A stretch of 64,000 nucleotides of DNA. It comes from Herpetosiphon giganteus. Its GTDB lineage: Bacteria; Chloroflexota; Chloroflexia; Chloroflexales; Herpetosiphonaceae. Shown piece by piece: positions 51,552 to 60,906 of the stretch. The translations under genes and the position numbers were made by a program. A model generated the notes under the pieces. It was not told the DNA's origin, searched no databases, and saw only the letters and a program-made list of their open reading frames with translations. Where the stretch lies: the NCBI RefSeq assembly GCF_016907925.1, contig NZ_JAFBCZ010000001.1, forward strand, positions 124,001-188,000. Direction: 5' to 3'. Positions within the stretch are counted from its first letter, which is position 1. Each line of letters begins with the position of its first letter.

Positions 51552-53255
51552 ATGTGGATTACCCGAAGAGTGTGTTTCGTGTTGGTCTTTTTTGGTCTTG
51601 TAGCAAGTATATGGCTTAAGCCTGCACCAATGAGCGCCCAAACGCCGTTGACTGGCGATCAGGCTGCGCCATTGTTAAACCCAGAGCAAGCAGGCAGCAA
51701 ACAGGATTTTGAGGCTGGGTTGAACAGCATCAATGGTGGAACGTCGTATGCCACAGCTTCGTATCCTGGAATTGCCTTTCATCGACGCAATTCAAATGTT
51801 GGCTACGCCTATTACGGGGCTGGTTGTACCTATATCAAGTCGATTCCAGGCGCGACCGTTGGTGATAATGAAGCCTTGAGCACCAAATTAGCTATTCCTG
51901 AGGGTGCGACCATTATTGGGGTTGAGTTTCAATATCGGGATACCGATGCTAATAATGATTCGCAGCTCTACATCTATCGCTTCAACGGCGCTGGCGGAAT
52001 TGCCACAGTTGCAACATTAGGGAGTAGTGGCAATGGTGGCTATGGCTCAAGTTATACGTCAGCTAGCTTCACGCCTACACCCTATGATTCATTTAACTAT
52101 GCCTACTCGTTGGTGTGGTATAGCGGCGGAGTCGGCATCAACCATGCGCTGTGTGGGGTACGGGTAAAATATGCCTATACGCCTTCAGTGGCGCGCCCAG
52201 CGAGCACACCACCAGCCAACCGCCCTGATGCCTTACAAGGCGGCGTTACCGGCTATAACTTCACAGCGGCCAGCGATTTTGTCGCGGTCGATGCAAGCAG
52301 TCGCTATAGCTATGCTGGCGCTGGTTGTATGATTTTGACCGAAGGCCTCAATTTATCGACCGAAGTCGATATGCCCGATGGTAGGCAATTTCGCGGCTAT
52401 CGCGCCTTCTACTACAACACAAGCGGCCAAACCATGTATGCCAATCTGGTCCATGTTAACGGCTCTTCTACCTCAACTGTAGCGCTTGAGGGTACAACCC
52501 AAGCAACGGGCTATGCCAACGATTATATTAATTTGGATAATAACGTCCAAATCATCAACGAATTGCTCAAAGGCTATTTGCTGTATATTCGCCCGGGCAA
52601 CAGTGATTCGGCCAAGATGTGTGGGATTCGCTCGTTCTATACGCTGCCAGTTCAGGGTCGCTCAATGGCAGCAACAAGCAAGCCAAGTGCAACTGTTGTT
52701 GGCGAGCGCGATGCAAAAGGGGCGTTATTAAGCGAAGCAACCAACGAACCAAGCCCCATGCAAACCTTGGAGCTTGGCACGGTTGAAGAAAGCGCTAGCC
52801 CACAAATCACTGATGAATATCAATTTTTAACTCCCTATTCATTCGTTCCCCGCGATACAGCTTATGTGCAGCAAATCGATGCGGCAGGTTGTGTTTCATT
52901 TGAGACTGATTCTGAAATTACCTATACCTTCCAATTGCCCGCCAAAAGTGCAATTCGCGGAATCCGCTTTTACTATCGCAATTTAGCTGGCAATGGCGCA
53001 ACCGCTCGCTTGTGGGCCTATGATGGCAGGGGCTGGTTTAACCCAATCTTTGCCTACCAAATTCCGACAACGACGGGCTATGCATCGCAGATCGTCAACT
53101 ATACTGGCTCGCATTATGATCTTTCGGAAGGCAGTATCCATCATTCGATCAGTTTCTCGTTGCTCAACCCAACCAATTCTGTTCAATTCTGTGGCGCACG
53201 AATTTGGTACACCACTGCCCTGCGCCATTTCTATATTCCAGTCGCCTTCAAGTAA
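51552..53255 (+). CDS. Secreted protein with three internal repeats
   Basis: 567 aa from the ATG at 51552 (GGAGG 6 bases upstream). Signal peptide ending near APMSA. Three modules of about 150 residues share the pattern AGC, then a hydrophobic strand, then FRFYYRN-like or FQYRDTD-like, then a Cys (YYGAGCTYIKS/CGVRVKYAY; YAGAGCMILTE/CGIRSFYTL; QIDAAGCVSFE/CGARIWYTT). Each module has one Cys near its start and one near its end, a likely disulfide. No enzymatic motif is seen. It ends RHFYIPVAFK, like two other exported proteins here. A surface role is inferred. Confidence 0.7.
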   Translation: MWITRRVCFVLVFFGLVASIWLKPAPMSAQTPLTGDQAAPLLNPEQAGSKQDFEAGLNSINGGTSYATASYPGIAFHRRNSNVGYAYYGAGCTYIKSIPGATVGDNEALSTKLAIPEGATIIGVEFQYRDTDANNDSQLYIYRFNGAGGIATVATLGSSGNGGYGSSYTSASFTPTPYDSFNYAYSLVWYSGGVGINHALCGVRVKYAYTPSVARPASTPPANRPDALQGGVTGYNFTAASDFVAVDASSRYSYAGAGCMILTEGLNLSTEVDMPDGRQFRGYRAFYYNTSGQTMYANLVHVNGSSTSTVALEGTTQATGYANDYINLDNNVQIINELLKGYLLYIRPGNSDSAKMCGIRSFYTLPVQGRSMAATSKPSATVVGERDAKGALLSEATNEPSPMQTLELGTVEESASPQITDEYQFLTPYSFVPRDTAYVQQIDAAGCVSFETDSEITYTFQLPAKSAIRGIRFYYRNLAGNGATARLWAYDGRGWFNPIFAYQIPTTTGYASQIVNYTGSHYDLSEGSIHHSISFSLLNPTNSVQFCGARIWYTTALRHFYIPVAFK

Positions 53256-53279
53256 GGATTAAGCCTCGCTAAACCAATC

Positions 53280-53305
53280 AAGGCCACAGTGCTTGCTGTG
53301 GCCTT
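53280..53305. terminator. Bidirectional terminator
   Basis: A 10-bp perfect stem (53280-53289 with 53296-53305), 6-base loop, between two convergent genes. Confidence 0.8.
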
Positions 53306-53310
53306 GGCAT

Positions 53311-54432
53311 TTAAGCTGATTTTTGCGCTTGCGGTTGTTTGCGCGCCAAATAGAATAACAGCCCGATCATCAGGCTGGTCAAAATTGCCAACGCGCCCAG
53401 TTTCCACCAGCTATTGGGCAACAACAAGCCAAGGCTGCCAAATAAGCTGCTTACGGTGTAGTAGAAGGCCACAACTTGGCGTTGCGATAAACCCAAATCC
53501 AGCAAGCGATGGTGCAAATGCGCCCGATCCGAGACACTGGCCCCGGCCCCACGCACCCGTCGCCAGATGATCATCCACACGCCATCGAGCAACGGCACGC
53601 CCAACACCAACAACGCTGTGGCCAGCTTGGCTCCGCCAATGATCGAGCAAATTGCCAAACTATAGCCGATGACCATCGCGCCGCCATCGCCCATAAAGAT
53701 TTTGGCTGGGTGGAAGTTGTGGGGCAGAAAGCCCAAACATGCGCCCGCCAAAGCCAACGGCACCAACACCAGCGAATATTGGCCCAATGAATAGGTATGA
53801 ATCGCCAGCACAATCGCGGCGATAAACGTCACGCCAGCAGCCAAGCCATCCAAGCCATCGATCCAATTCAGCGCATTGGTCATGCCCACAATCCAAAAAA
53901 TCGTGAAGCCAATTGCCAATGGCGGCCAAATCTCGTGGAAATTGATCTGATTGAACGGTGCTGGAAAAGGCGTATTAAATGCTGTGGCAATAATCCCGCG
54001 CGCCCCAACATCAACCCCATTAACTGCTGGATGCAGCGTCCATTCCCATAAATAGGGGCCAACTGCAATTAATGCCGCCAGAATTTGGATGATTAAACGA
54101 AAACGCGCCGATAGCTTTTTAAGATCGTCGATCGTCATCACAACCCACATCAGGGTTGCACCTGCGGCCAGCAGACCAAGCCGAAAGCTCTCAATTGGAA
54201 AGCGCTGCATTTGCGGCACACCCCAAGGCACGACGACCGCCGCCCCCAAAGCAGCCATAAAGCCTGCAAACATGGCCGCGCCGCCAAGCCGTGGGGTTGG
54301 AATCCGATGCACCCGCCGCGCTTCGGGAATATCATACAGGCCACGGCGAATAGCCCACGCCCGAATCAAGGGAGTCAAAACGAAGGTAATGCTGGCACCA
54401 ATGGCTAATACCAGCGCAAATCGCAGAATCAT
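53311..54432 (-). CDS. Undecaprenyl-phosphate sugar-1-phosphate transferase (MraY/WecA/TagO family)
   Basis: 373 aa with ten or eleven membrane segments. It moves a sugar-1-phosphate, typically GlcNAc-1-P, from UDP to undecaprenyl phosphate as the first step of a surface glycan. The family signatures are present: HRIPTPRLGGAAMF, VVMTIDDLKKLS (Asp pair), ALNWIDGLDGLAAGV (catalytic Asp), FMGDGGAMVIGY and, in the last loop, SDRAHLHHRLLDLGLS (the UDP-site His block of the WecA/TagO type rather than MraY). GGAG precedes the ATG. It follows the ThiF gene by 45 bases. Confidence 0.93.
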   Translation of the reverse strand: MILRFALVLAIGASITFVLTPLIRAWAIRRGLYDIPEARRVHRIPTPRLGGAAMFAGFMAALGAAVVVPWGVPQMQRFPIESFRLGLLAAGATLMWVVMTIDDLKKLSARFRLIIQILAALIAVGPYLWEWTLHPAVNGVDVGARGIIATAFNTPFPAPFNQINFHEIWPPLAIGFTIFWIVGMTNALNWIDGLDGLAAGVTFIAAIVLAIHTYSLGQYSLVLVPLALAGACLGFLPHNFHPAKIFMGDGGAMVIGYSLAICSIIGGAKLATALLVLGVPLLDGVWMIIWRRVRGAGASVSDRAHLHHRLLDLGLSQRQVVAFYYTVSSLFGSLGLLLPNSWWKLGALAILTSLMIGLLFYLARKQPQAQKSA

Positions 54433-54477
54433 AACTGCTCCAGCTTAGAAGTGTCCGAAAATAAACCGATCAACAGC

Positions 54478-55509
54478 TTAATGATTGATCCAGCGATTGT
54501 AAAACCCACGCGCCACCGCTGGATCATCGGTGCCGCTAACAATCACCCGTCCATCGGGAAATACAGTTGCTTGCAAGCTATCGGCTGCAAAGCGCAAAAG
54601 ATAGTCGGTTTGCACCACCCGCACATCAGCGTGGTGCAGATGTTGGGCCAAACGCGCTAAGCCAATCGTCGTTGGCTGCTGTGGGCGAATTTGAATCGCG
54701 TTGCGGCCACATAAACTGACGGTTGGCTCGCTAGCGTGATCAAGCAAATCGAATTGACGCAAGCCACAAACTGGGCAATCGGGCCGTGGCGCTGGCATTG
54801 GCACATGCTCAAATTGCCAAGCCCACAGATCGAGCATAAATAAATCGGGGTTGGCTTGGCCTTGAGCACTCAGCAATTTGAGCGCTTCAGTTGCCGCCAA
54901 ATTGCCAATTACGCCCACAACTGGCCCAACCACACCCGCAGTTTCACAAGTGGGCATGCTGCCAGGCTCGGGCGATGTTGCAAAAATGCAGCGCCAACAG
55001 GCCTGCTGTGGGCGAAAATTCGCGGTCATGCCATGGCCACCAAGCACGCCGCTATAAATCCATGGCACTTGCTCACGCACACACCACTCATTGATTAATA
55101 AACGGGTTTCAAGGCTATCGGTGCCATCCATCACCAAATCAACCCCAGCCAGCGCTTGGTCAATCGTGCCAGGGTGCAAATCGAGCACAAGCGCGTCGAT
55201 TTCGCAGGCACTATTAATTTGCTGAGCATGAGCTTTGGCGGCCACAACTTTTGGTTGCAACTGTTCAGCATCAGCCTCGGTATAAAAACTTTGGCGCGGC
55301 AAATTGTGCGTTTCAACCCAATCGCGATCGATCAGGCGCAAATAGCCGATGCCCGCTCGCAGCAAGCTATGCGCGATGGTACTACCGGTTGCGCCCAAGC
55401 CCACAATCGCCACCCGCGCTTGGGCTAGCCGCTCCTGCCCAGTTTGGCCAAGCCCGGCAAACCGCGTTTGGCGACTATAGCGTGCTGATTGAATCCCACT
55501 ACTGGGCAT
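54478..55509 (-). CDS. ThiF/MoeB family adenylyltransferase
   Basis: About 343 aa from the ATG at 55509. An E1-like enzyme that adenylates the C-terminus of a ubiquitin-like sulfur carrier. ARYSRQTRFAGLG at the N-terminus, the nucleotide loop VAIVGLGATGSTIAHSLLRAG, the RLIDRDWVETHNLPRQ Arg-finger block, MDGTDSLETR, the TCETAGVVGPVVG crossover Cys region and two zinc-binding CxxC pairs (CWRC and CPVC) are all present. About 95 residues follow the second CxxC; that tail is longer than in ThiF and replaces the rhodanese domain of MoeZ. The partner carrier is not in the window. Confidence 0.9.
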   Translation of the reverse strand: MPSSGIQSARYSRQTRFAGLGQTGQERLAQARVAIVGLGATGSTIAHSLLRAGIGYLRLIDRDWVETHNLPRQSFYTEADAEQLQPKVVAAKAHAQQINSACEIDALVLDLHPGTIDQALAGVDLVMDGTDSLETRLLINEWCVREQVPWIYSGVLGGHGMTANFRPQQACWRCIFATSPEPGSMPTCETAGVVGPVVGVIGNLAATEALKLLSAQGQANPDLFMLDLWAWQFEHVPMPAPRPDCPVCGLRQFDLLDHASEPTVSLCGRNAIQIRPQQPTTIGLARLAQHLHHADVRVVQTDYLLRFAADSLQATVFPDGRVIVSGTDDPAVARGFYNRWINH

Positions 55510-55750
55510 AAAACCCCCTGTTTGCATTGTGGCTCATTGTACCGCGCAGGTGAGACAGTATCAACTTGACAGAGATTGATACCGCCTCGTAAAATCGTAG
55601 CTAATTGTTGGTTATTTGTAGCATGGCCTCTTAATTCATTTGCTTGCTCAGCCCCCACTGTGTAAGCCATTTTTGCTATGATGCCCAGTTACGCTTAGCA
55701 TTATTTTTGACGTGTTAGATGGGAAACACGGCGCACCCAAGGAGTTACCG

Positions 55751-56476
55751 ATGAGCCGCGCCAGCAGCTTTGAACGAGCCACACTCGACCCGTTTTACCA
55801 CGAGCTTCGCACCTCGCTGACCTTGATCCAAACCTGTACCGATTTGTTGATGCATGCCGACCAAATTGGCCAGGCCGATTTACGCAATTTTTTACAAATT
55901 ATCCGCCGGGGTGGCACTCGGATTGATCGGCTTGTGCGGGATTATATTTTGTTGGCCAAGGGTGAGTATGGGGTGCTGAGCGAGGAGAAAATCGCCCAGC
56001 CAACCTCGGTGTTACCACCGCTCAATTTAGCCTTGCTTGAGGTTCGCGCCGAAAGCCATGATCGCGGGGTTGAAATCGTTAGCGATTTACCAGAAACGAT
56101 GCCCTTAGTTTTGGCCAATCCCGACCATTTGCGCCTCATTATCGAGCGTTTGCTGAGCGTGGCTTTGCGTTTTGTACGCAACGCTGGTGACGCAGTTGTG
56201 GTGCAAACTCGCACCATGCCTGATAGCGTGGCGGTGGTCTTTACGGTCGAGGGCGCGCCGCTGACCGACGAGGATTTGCCGCGGATTTTCGACCGCTTCT
56301 TTGTGCCGCAAAACTTGCCGCTCTCACGCGAGCAGCATGGCTTGGGCTTGGATTTACCAGTCGTTAAATCGTTGGTCGAGCTGTATGGCGGCAAAGTTGC
56401 AATCGAGCGTTTGGCCAAAGGCAATGTCTTTGCCTTTACGGTTCCGCGCGCCGAGCCAGAAACCAGTCGTAGCTAA
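55751..56476 (+). CDS. Histidine kinase-like protein with degenerate ATP site
   Basis: 241 aa from the ATG at 55751 (AAGGAG 6 bases upstream). There is no sensor domain or membrane segment. The H-box is FYHELRTSLTLIQ (His17), which fits HisKA. In the ATPase part the N-box Asn is missing (ERLLSVALRF where NLLSNAxKY is usual), and the G1 DxGxG is replaced by EGAPL. IFDRFF (F-box) and HGLGLDLPVVKSLVELYGG (G2) remain. It may bind ATP poorly or act as a phospho-acceptor or regulator. No response regulator lies beside it. Confidence 0.8.
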   Translation: MSRASSFERATLDPFYHELRTSLTLIQTCTDLLMHADQIGQADLRNFLQIIRRGGTRIDRLVRDYILLAKGEYGVLSEEKIAQPTSVLPPLNLALLEVRAESHDRGVEIVSDLPETMPLVLANPDHLRLIIERLLSVALRFVRNAGDAVVVQTRTMPDSVAVVFTVEGAPLTDEDLPRIFDRFFVPQNLPLSREQHGLGLDLPVVKSLVELYGGKVAIERLAKGNVFAFTVPRAEPETSRS

Positions 56477-56483
56477 AATAATG

Positions 56484-56515
56484 CAGCGCAGCCACCATGG
56501 CTGCGCTGTTTTTTT
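56484..56515 (+). terminator. Terminator of the histidine kinase gene
   Basis: A 10-bp perfect GC-rich stem (56484-56493 with 56499-56508), 5-base loop and T7. Confidence 0.92.
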
Positions 56516-57323
56516 ATGCTTGCAAAACCCGATCAAAAAAGGCTAAGATTTGCTGGTTTATCTGCTGGAGATAGGGGCTGTTAGTGCCGAAGTTATGTTC
56601 GGCCTCGGCCAAACGCAACAATTCAACCTCGGCATTGGCAGCCTGCAAAGCTTGCTGCAAAATCAAACTTTGGCTGATCGGCACGGTCTGATCGTGCTCG
56701 CCGTGAATCAGCAAAAACGGCGGGGCCGGCTGATCAAGATAGTTCAAGGGATTCGCTTGTTGCACCAACTCGCTGCGGGTTGGCAATGCTCCGCCAACCA
56801 ACAACGATTCGGGCGAATCTGGCTCGTCGTGCCAATCGCCAAGCTGGCTCAAATCGCTGGGTGCAGCCACCGCCACCACCGCTTGCACGCTGCTTGATTG
56901 GTCGGCGCTACCATTGCTACCTTCTAAATCGGCGACATGCCCAGTTACGCCCAACAAACTTGCCAAATGGCCGCCTGCATCGTGGCCCCAAACTCCAATT
57001 CTGGTTGGATCGATGCCGAGTTTTTGGGCATTGGCCCGCAACCAACGCACGGCAGCTTTGGCATCGTGCAGCTGGGCGGGGAAAATCGCCTGATCGCTGC
57101 GCCGATAGTTGATGCTGGCAACGATGTAGCGGCCAGTTTGCACCAAAAATGGATCGCTGCTCAAGGCTTTATCGCCGCGCCGCCACATACCACCATGCAA
57201 ATACACAATCACGGGCAAGGGCTGCGCTGGCATTGGTTCAGGCCGATACAGATCGAGAAATAGCAAATAGCCAGCTGCATTGCCATAGGGCAAATCGGTT
57301 AATGTTTCTACCTCGTGGGTCAT
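56514..57323 (-). CDS. Alpha/beta hydrolase with Asp at the nucleophile position
   Basis: 269 aa of the BD-FAE/carboxylesterase group. VIVYLHGGMWRRGDK is the HGG oxyanion block. The nucleophile elbow reads GVWGHDAGGHLASLLG: Asp115 (codon GAT) stands where the family has Ser (GHSAGG). The acid (LLIHGEHDQTVP) and His (AEHNFGTN) are in place. An Asp nucleophile is used by haloalkane dehalogenases and epoxide hydrolases of this fold, but this family normally does not use one. GAGG lies upstream of the ATG. It follows a secreted-protein gene by 12 bases on the same strand. Confidence 0.85.
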   Translation of the reverse strand: MTHEVETLTDLPYGNAAGYLLFLDLYRPEPMPAQPLPVIVYLHGGMWRRGDKALSSDPFLVQTGRYIVASINYRRSDQAIFPAQLHDAKAAVRWLRANAQKLGIDPTRIGVWGHDAGGHLASLLGVTGHVADLEGSNGSADQSSSVQAVVAVAAPSDLSQLGDWHDEPDSPESLLVGGALPTRSELVQQANPLNYLDQPAPPFLLIHGEHDQTVPISQSLILQQALQAANAEVELLRLAEAEHNFGTNSPYLQQINQQILAFFDRVLQA

Positions 57324-57335
57324 CGCATCCTCGGC

Positions 57336-58280
57336 TTATTTGGCAATTGGCTGCCGCACAATGCTTGGCCCAACCTCGGGCGGCGTGTAGATTAAGGCCA
57401 TTGCACCAGGAATATAGCGCTCAAAGGTTGGCAGCACATTTGCCAATTGGGCATTGCTGGTAATATGGCCCGGGCTAACCACGCCCTGATTGTGCCAGGC
57501 CACAAAGGTCATCCAATTGACCGTAACCCAATCGTGTTCGGCGCGATAGCTGGCAATCTCAAAGTTGGCCGCCAAATATTCGACCGCCAAAAATGGATCG
57601 CTAATTTCATTGGCAACCTCGGTTTCGCTTGGCTGCCAATCGCTATAACGCTGCATTTGGGCTTGGAGCTTGCTACCATAAATGGTTAGCGCAACTGGGC
57701 GGCTGGTTGGCTGATTGAGCGAATTCACATAGGGCAACTCGCCATTGAGCAAACTTTTGCCAACCGAAGGCCGCAAATTGGCGGGCCAAACGCTAAAATT
57801 GCCCAACCCCAACGAGTTGGCAACCCCTTGCGCCTCTTGATAGACCGGAGTTACTGCCCGCCCAAAACTACCACGCGTCGCCAAAGCCCCGTTATATTCA
57901 AAATAAAGTTGGGCCGCAATAATCACGGCAAATTGATCATCTGTAAGTTTGGTAATGGCTTGGCGATTATGGCGTTTGGCGCTAGCAATAATGCTTGAAC
58001 GCAAACGTAACATAGTCAAATTAAAGCTTGGGTCGTAATAGGCCGCTGGAATATCCGTTGGGTAAGGCCGCCCTGCTGCATAAAATAAGGCAGCTGCACT
58101 TGGCCAACCGACGATCGCTGGGGCATTTGGCACATAATAGCTGTGAGTTTGGGGCGGTGCATATTGGTCAAAAACCATTGGCGCTGCCGCAACAATCACT
58201 TGCCTACGCTGTAACCCATGAACTCCCAATACTGCTACTAAAAGCAGGCAAAAAAATAATCGCACCTTACGACGCGACAT
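57336..58280 (-). CDS. Secreted protein of unknown function
   Basis: 314 aa from the ATG at 58280 (AAAGGAG upstream). A signal peptide (LFFCLLLVAVLGVHG) is followed by a soluble domain rich in Ala, Tyr and Asn. Helical stretch AITKLTDDQFAVIIAAQLYFE and motif DPFLAVEYLAANFEIASY are the clearest, with WMTFVAWHNQG near the end. The pattern of an exported lytic-enzyme-like helical domain is possible, but no catalytic motif can be named. It is the upstream partner of the alpha/beta hydrolase gene. Confidence 0.65.
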   Translation of the reverse strand: MSRRKVRLFFCLLLVAVLGVHGLQRRQVIVAAAPMVFDQYAPPQTHSYYVPNAPAIVGWPSAAALFYAAGRPYPTDIPAAYYDPSFNLTMLRLRSSIIASAKRHNRQAITKLTDDQFAVIIAAQLYFEYNGALATRGSFGRAVTPVYQEAQGVANSLGLGNFSVWPANLRPSVGKSLLNGELPYVNSLNQPTSRPVALTIYGSKLQAQMQRYSDWQPSETEVANEISDPFLAVEYLAANFEIASYRAEHDWVTVNWMTFVAWHNQGVVSPGHITSNAQLANVLPTFERYIPGAMALIYTPPEVGPSIVRQPIAK

Positions 58281-58493
58281 ACAGGCTCCTTTGCTTCGTC
58301 TACACACAGCCGCACGATATTCAAATCTTCATGCCGCACTGCAAGATGCAGCATAGCATATGGCCTAGATTTTGGGAATACACCAAAGGGTTTATTTTGG
58401 GTTGGGTTTAACCGCTTTGGCGAGCAAGTTCTAGGCCAAAAGATCTATTCTATAGACGTTGGTTGGAAGCAAAACGTTGCATTAATGGAGCGT

Positions 58494-58733
58494 TCCCTCA
58501 CCCCCCAACCCCCTCTCCCACGAAAACGCGGGCGAGGGGGAGCCGACCTTGTTTCCCAACGAATTGTCCAAGAGTCACACCATGAAAAGCCCCTCGCCCA
58601 CTGGATAGGAGAGGGGTTGGGGTGAGGGGATCTTAAAACATTCCCTTATAAGCCAGATGCCCTCTCCCACTATGGTACAACCACAGAATCTAAAGCCCCT
58701 CGCCCACTGGATAGGAGAGGGGTGAGGGGATCT
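58494..58733. repeat. CCCTCACCCC-type intergenic repeats, copies 3-5
   Basis: The 457-base gap 58281-58737 carries one plus-strand copy (58494-58542) and two minus-strand copies (58585-58632 and 58693-58733). The latter two are near-identical direct repeats around CCCACTGGATAGGAGAGGGG. The last one begins 4 bases after the exporter stop and can form a terminator. 58281-58493 shows nothing else. Confidence 0.8.
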
Positions 58734-58737
58734 CATG

Positions 58738-60906
58738 TTAGCTGGCTTGTTGGTTGGCAACCATTTTGGCATACACGCCATCGGCGCTTACTAACTCGGC
58801 GTGCGTGCCTTGCTCGGCAATCTGGCCGCGATCGAGCACAATAATCAAGTCGGCGTTTTTGACCGTGCTCAAACGATGGGCAATCACAATTCTGGTGCAC
58901 TTTAATGTAGTAAGTTGCTGCTCAACAATCTGTTCAGTCAGCGTATCGAGCTGGCTGGTGGCTTCATCCAAAATTAAAATTGCTGGCTGGCGCAACAAGG
59001 CCCGTGCCAAGGCAATGCGTTGGCGCTGCCCGCCGGAGATGCCGCCTGCCGCCTCGCCAACCCGCGTTTCGTAGCCCATTGGCATGCTCACAATATCGTT
59101 GTGCAAGCCCGCACGTTGGCTAGCAGCCAGCAACTGGGCTGCTGGCAAGGTTGCCCGCTGTAGGTTGATATTTTGGCGAATCGAGCCGCTAAATAAAAAT
59201 GCATCTTGCAACACAACCCCAAATTGTTGGCGCAGCGCTTGGCGGTCGTAGTGTTCAATCGGTTGCTCGTCGATCCAAATTTGGCCGCTAGTTGGCTGAT
59301 ACAGGCCCAACAATAATTTGGCCAAGGTGCTTTTGCCCGAGCCTGTGCGCCCAACCAAGGCCACTTTTTGGCCAGGCTTAATCTGCAACGAAATATCGCG
59401 CAAAATTGGCGCGGCATGCGGGTTGTAGCCAAAACTAACCTGTTCGAGCCGAATTGCACCTTGTAAACGTTGGTCGGGCGCAACGTTGCCATCTGGCTCA
59501 GGCTGCGCCATCAACACATCATTTAAACGTTCAAGGTAGCTGGTTAATAATTGCAGGCGTTGGCCTTGGCTAATTAATGTGACCAACGGCGCAAGCGCCA
59601 ACGTGCCAATCGCGTTTAATGCCAGCATCGTGCTTAAATCCATGCTGCCTTGATGGACTTCTCGCAACCCAACCCACAGTAAAATCAGCGGCGTGGCAGT
59701 TTGGAGCGTACCCAAAAGGCTATCCACGACCGCGCTCAGGCGTTGACGGCGCAGGCTGGTGTTGCGCTGGCGACGAGCCAGATTTTGCCAATAGCCAAAA
59801 CTATAGTGCTCAACGCCCATCGCTTTGATCGTGGTAATGCCACTCAGCAACTCGATCAAGTAGCTCTGGGCTTCGCCTTGCTCCAACAAATCGGTCTCGA
59901 CGAGCGGGCGCAAACGGCCTTGGGTGAGCCAAATAATCGCCACTTGCAGCAGCGCAATAATCGTGACCGTTAGGCCAAAACTGCCGCTTTGCCAAAACAG
60001 CAAGCCACCATAAACCAGCATCAGCCCGCCATCGAGCACTACCGAAAGCACTTGGTTAGTAATCAACTCGCGAATTGTGCTATTGCTGGTCAGGCGCAGC
60101 AATAAATCGCCACTGCTGCGTTGTTCGAAAAATGCCAGCGGCAAGCGCAACAAGTGGCTCAGAAAATGCTCGCTCAGATCAGTATCAAAACGTAGTTGCA
60201 ATTGAATCAGCAACAGACTGCGCATATATTGCATCAAAAAACGAATGCTAATAATCAAGCCCAAGCCAATTAACACCCGTCCAAGCAGCACCTCAAAACT
60301 GGGCAGCGTCACTTGCTGCACCAAACTTTTGGTCAGCAATGGTAGCGCCAGCCCGACCAACTGCAACAAGCCAGAAGCGACAATAATCTGAATTAATAAA
60401 CTGGGTTTGGCCCAAAGTGTCGAGCGAATTAAGCGCCATTGATCGGTGTTGGTGCGTTGGCGTTGCTCAAAATTGGGGCCGGGCTGGCAACTCAGCACAA
60501 TCCCCGTGAAGCGTTGATCAAGCTCGCTTAACTGCACAAAGCGCCGACCCAAAGCAGGATCAACGATCGTCGCGCCGCGTGGCGACCAACGCTCAAGCAC
60601 CACAAAATGATTAAAATTCCAATGCAAAATTGCCGGAAGTTGCAGTGAGCCAAAATCGAGGTTTTGCAGGGCAAACGCCCGCACAACGAGGCCATAGTGG
60701 CGGCCAGCAGCAGCAATCGTTTGGGCACTCAAGCCATCACGCGATGGCCGACAAACCTCGCGAGCTTCAGCAACACTGGTTGCCCTGCCCCAATACGAGA
60801 GCAGCATCGCCAAACAGGCAGCACCACATTCAATTGCACTTAATTGGAGTAAAACCGGAACCCGCCGCCGTTTGAGGCGTGCAAACCAACGTTTCAATCG
60901 CGCCAA
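58738..60906 (-). CDS. C39-peptidase ABC exporter (double-glycine leader type)
   Basis: 722 aa. It cleaves a double-glycine leader and exports the peptide. Residues about 16-145 are the C39 peptidase: LSAIECGAACLAMLLSYWG (Cys27), HFVVLERW (His) and IVDPALG (Asp). Five or six membrane segments (about 165-430) follow, then the ATPase with GRTGSGKSTLAK (Walker A), ISGGQRQRIALAR (signature) and ILILDEATSQLD (Walker B). The start is uncertain: TTG at 60906 or TTG at 60897, which has AAGG 10 bases upstream. Both are close to a hairpin that covers the ribosome site. The precursor is very likely the 61334 gene. Confidence 0.92.
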   Translation of the reverse strand: MARLKRWFARLKRRRVPVLLQLSAIECGAACLAMLLSYWGRATSVAEAREVCRPSRDGLSAQTIAAAGRHYGLVVRAFALQNLDFGSLQLPAILHWNFNHFVVLERWSPRGATIVDPALGRRFVQLSELDQRFTGIVLSCQPGPNFEQRQRTNTDQWRLIRSTLWAKPSLLIQIIVASGLLQLVGLALPLLTKSLVQQVTLPSFEVLLGRVLIGLGLIISIRFLMQYMRSLLLIQLQLRFDTDLSEHFLSHLLRLPLAFFEQRSSGDLLLRLTSNSTIRELITNQVLSVVLDGGLMLVYGGLLFWQSGSFGLTVTIIALLQVAIIWLTQGRLRPLVETDLLEQGEAQSYLIELLSGITTIKAMGVEHYSFGYWQNLARRQRNTSLRRQRLSAVVDSLLGTLQTATPLILLWVGLREVHQGSMDLSTMLALNAIGTLALAPLVTLISQGQRLQLLTSYLERLNDVLMAQPEPDGNVAPDQRLQGAIRLEQVSFGYNPHAAPILRDISLQIKPGQKVALVGRTGSGKSTLAKLLLGLYQPTSGQIWIDEQPIEHYDRQALRQQFGVVLQDAFLFSGSIRQNINLQRATLPAAQLLAASQRAGLHNDIVSMPMGYETRVGEAAGGISGGQRQRIALARALLRQPAILILDEATSQLDTLTEQIVEQQLTTLKCTRIVIAHRLSTVKNADLIIVLDRGQIAEQGTHAELVSADGVYAKMVANQQAS

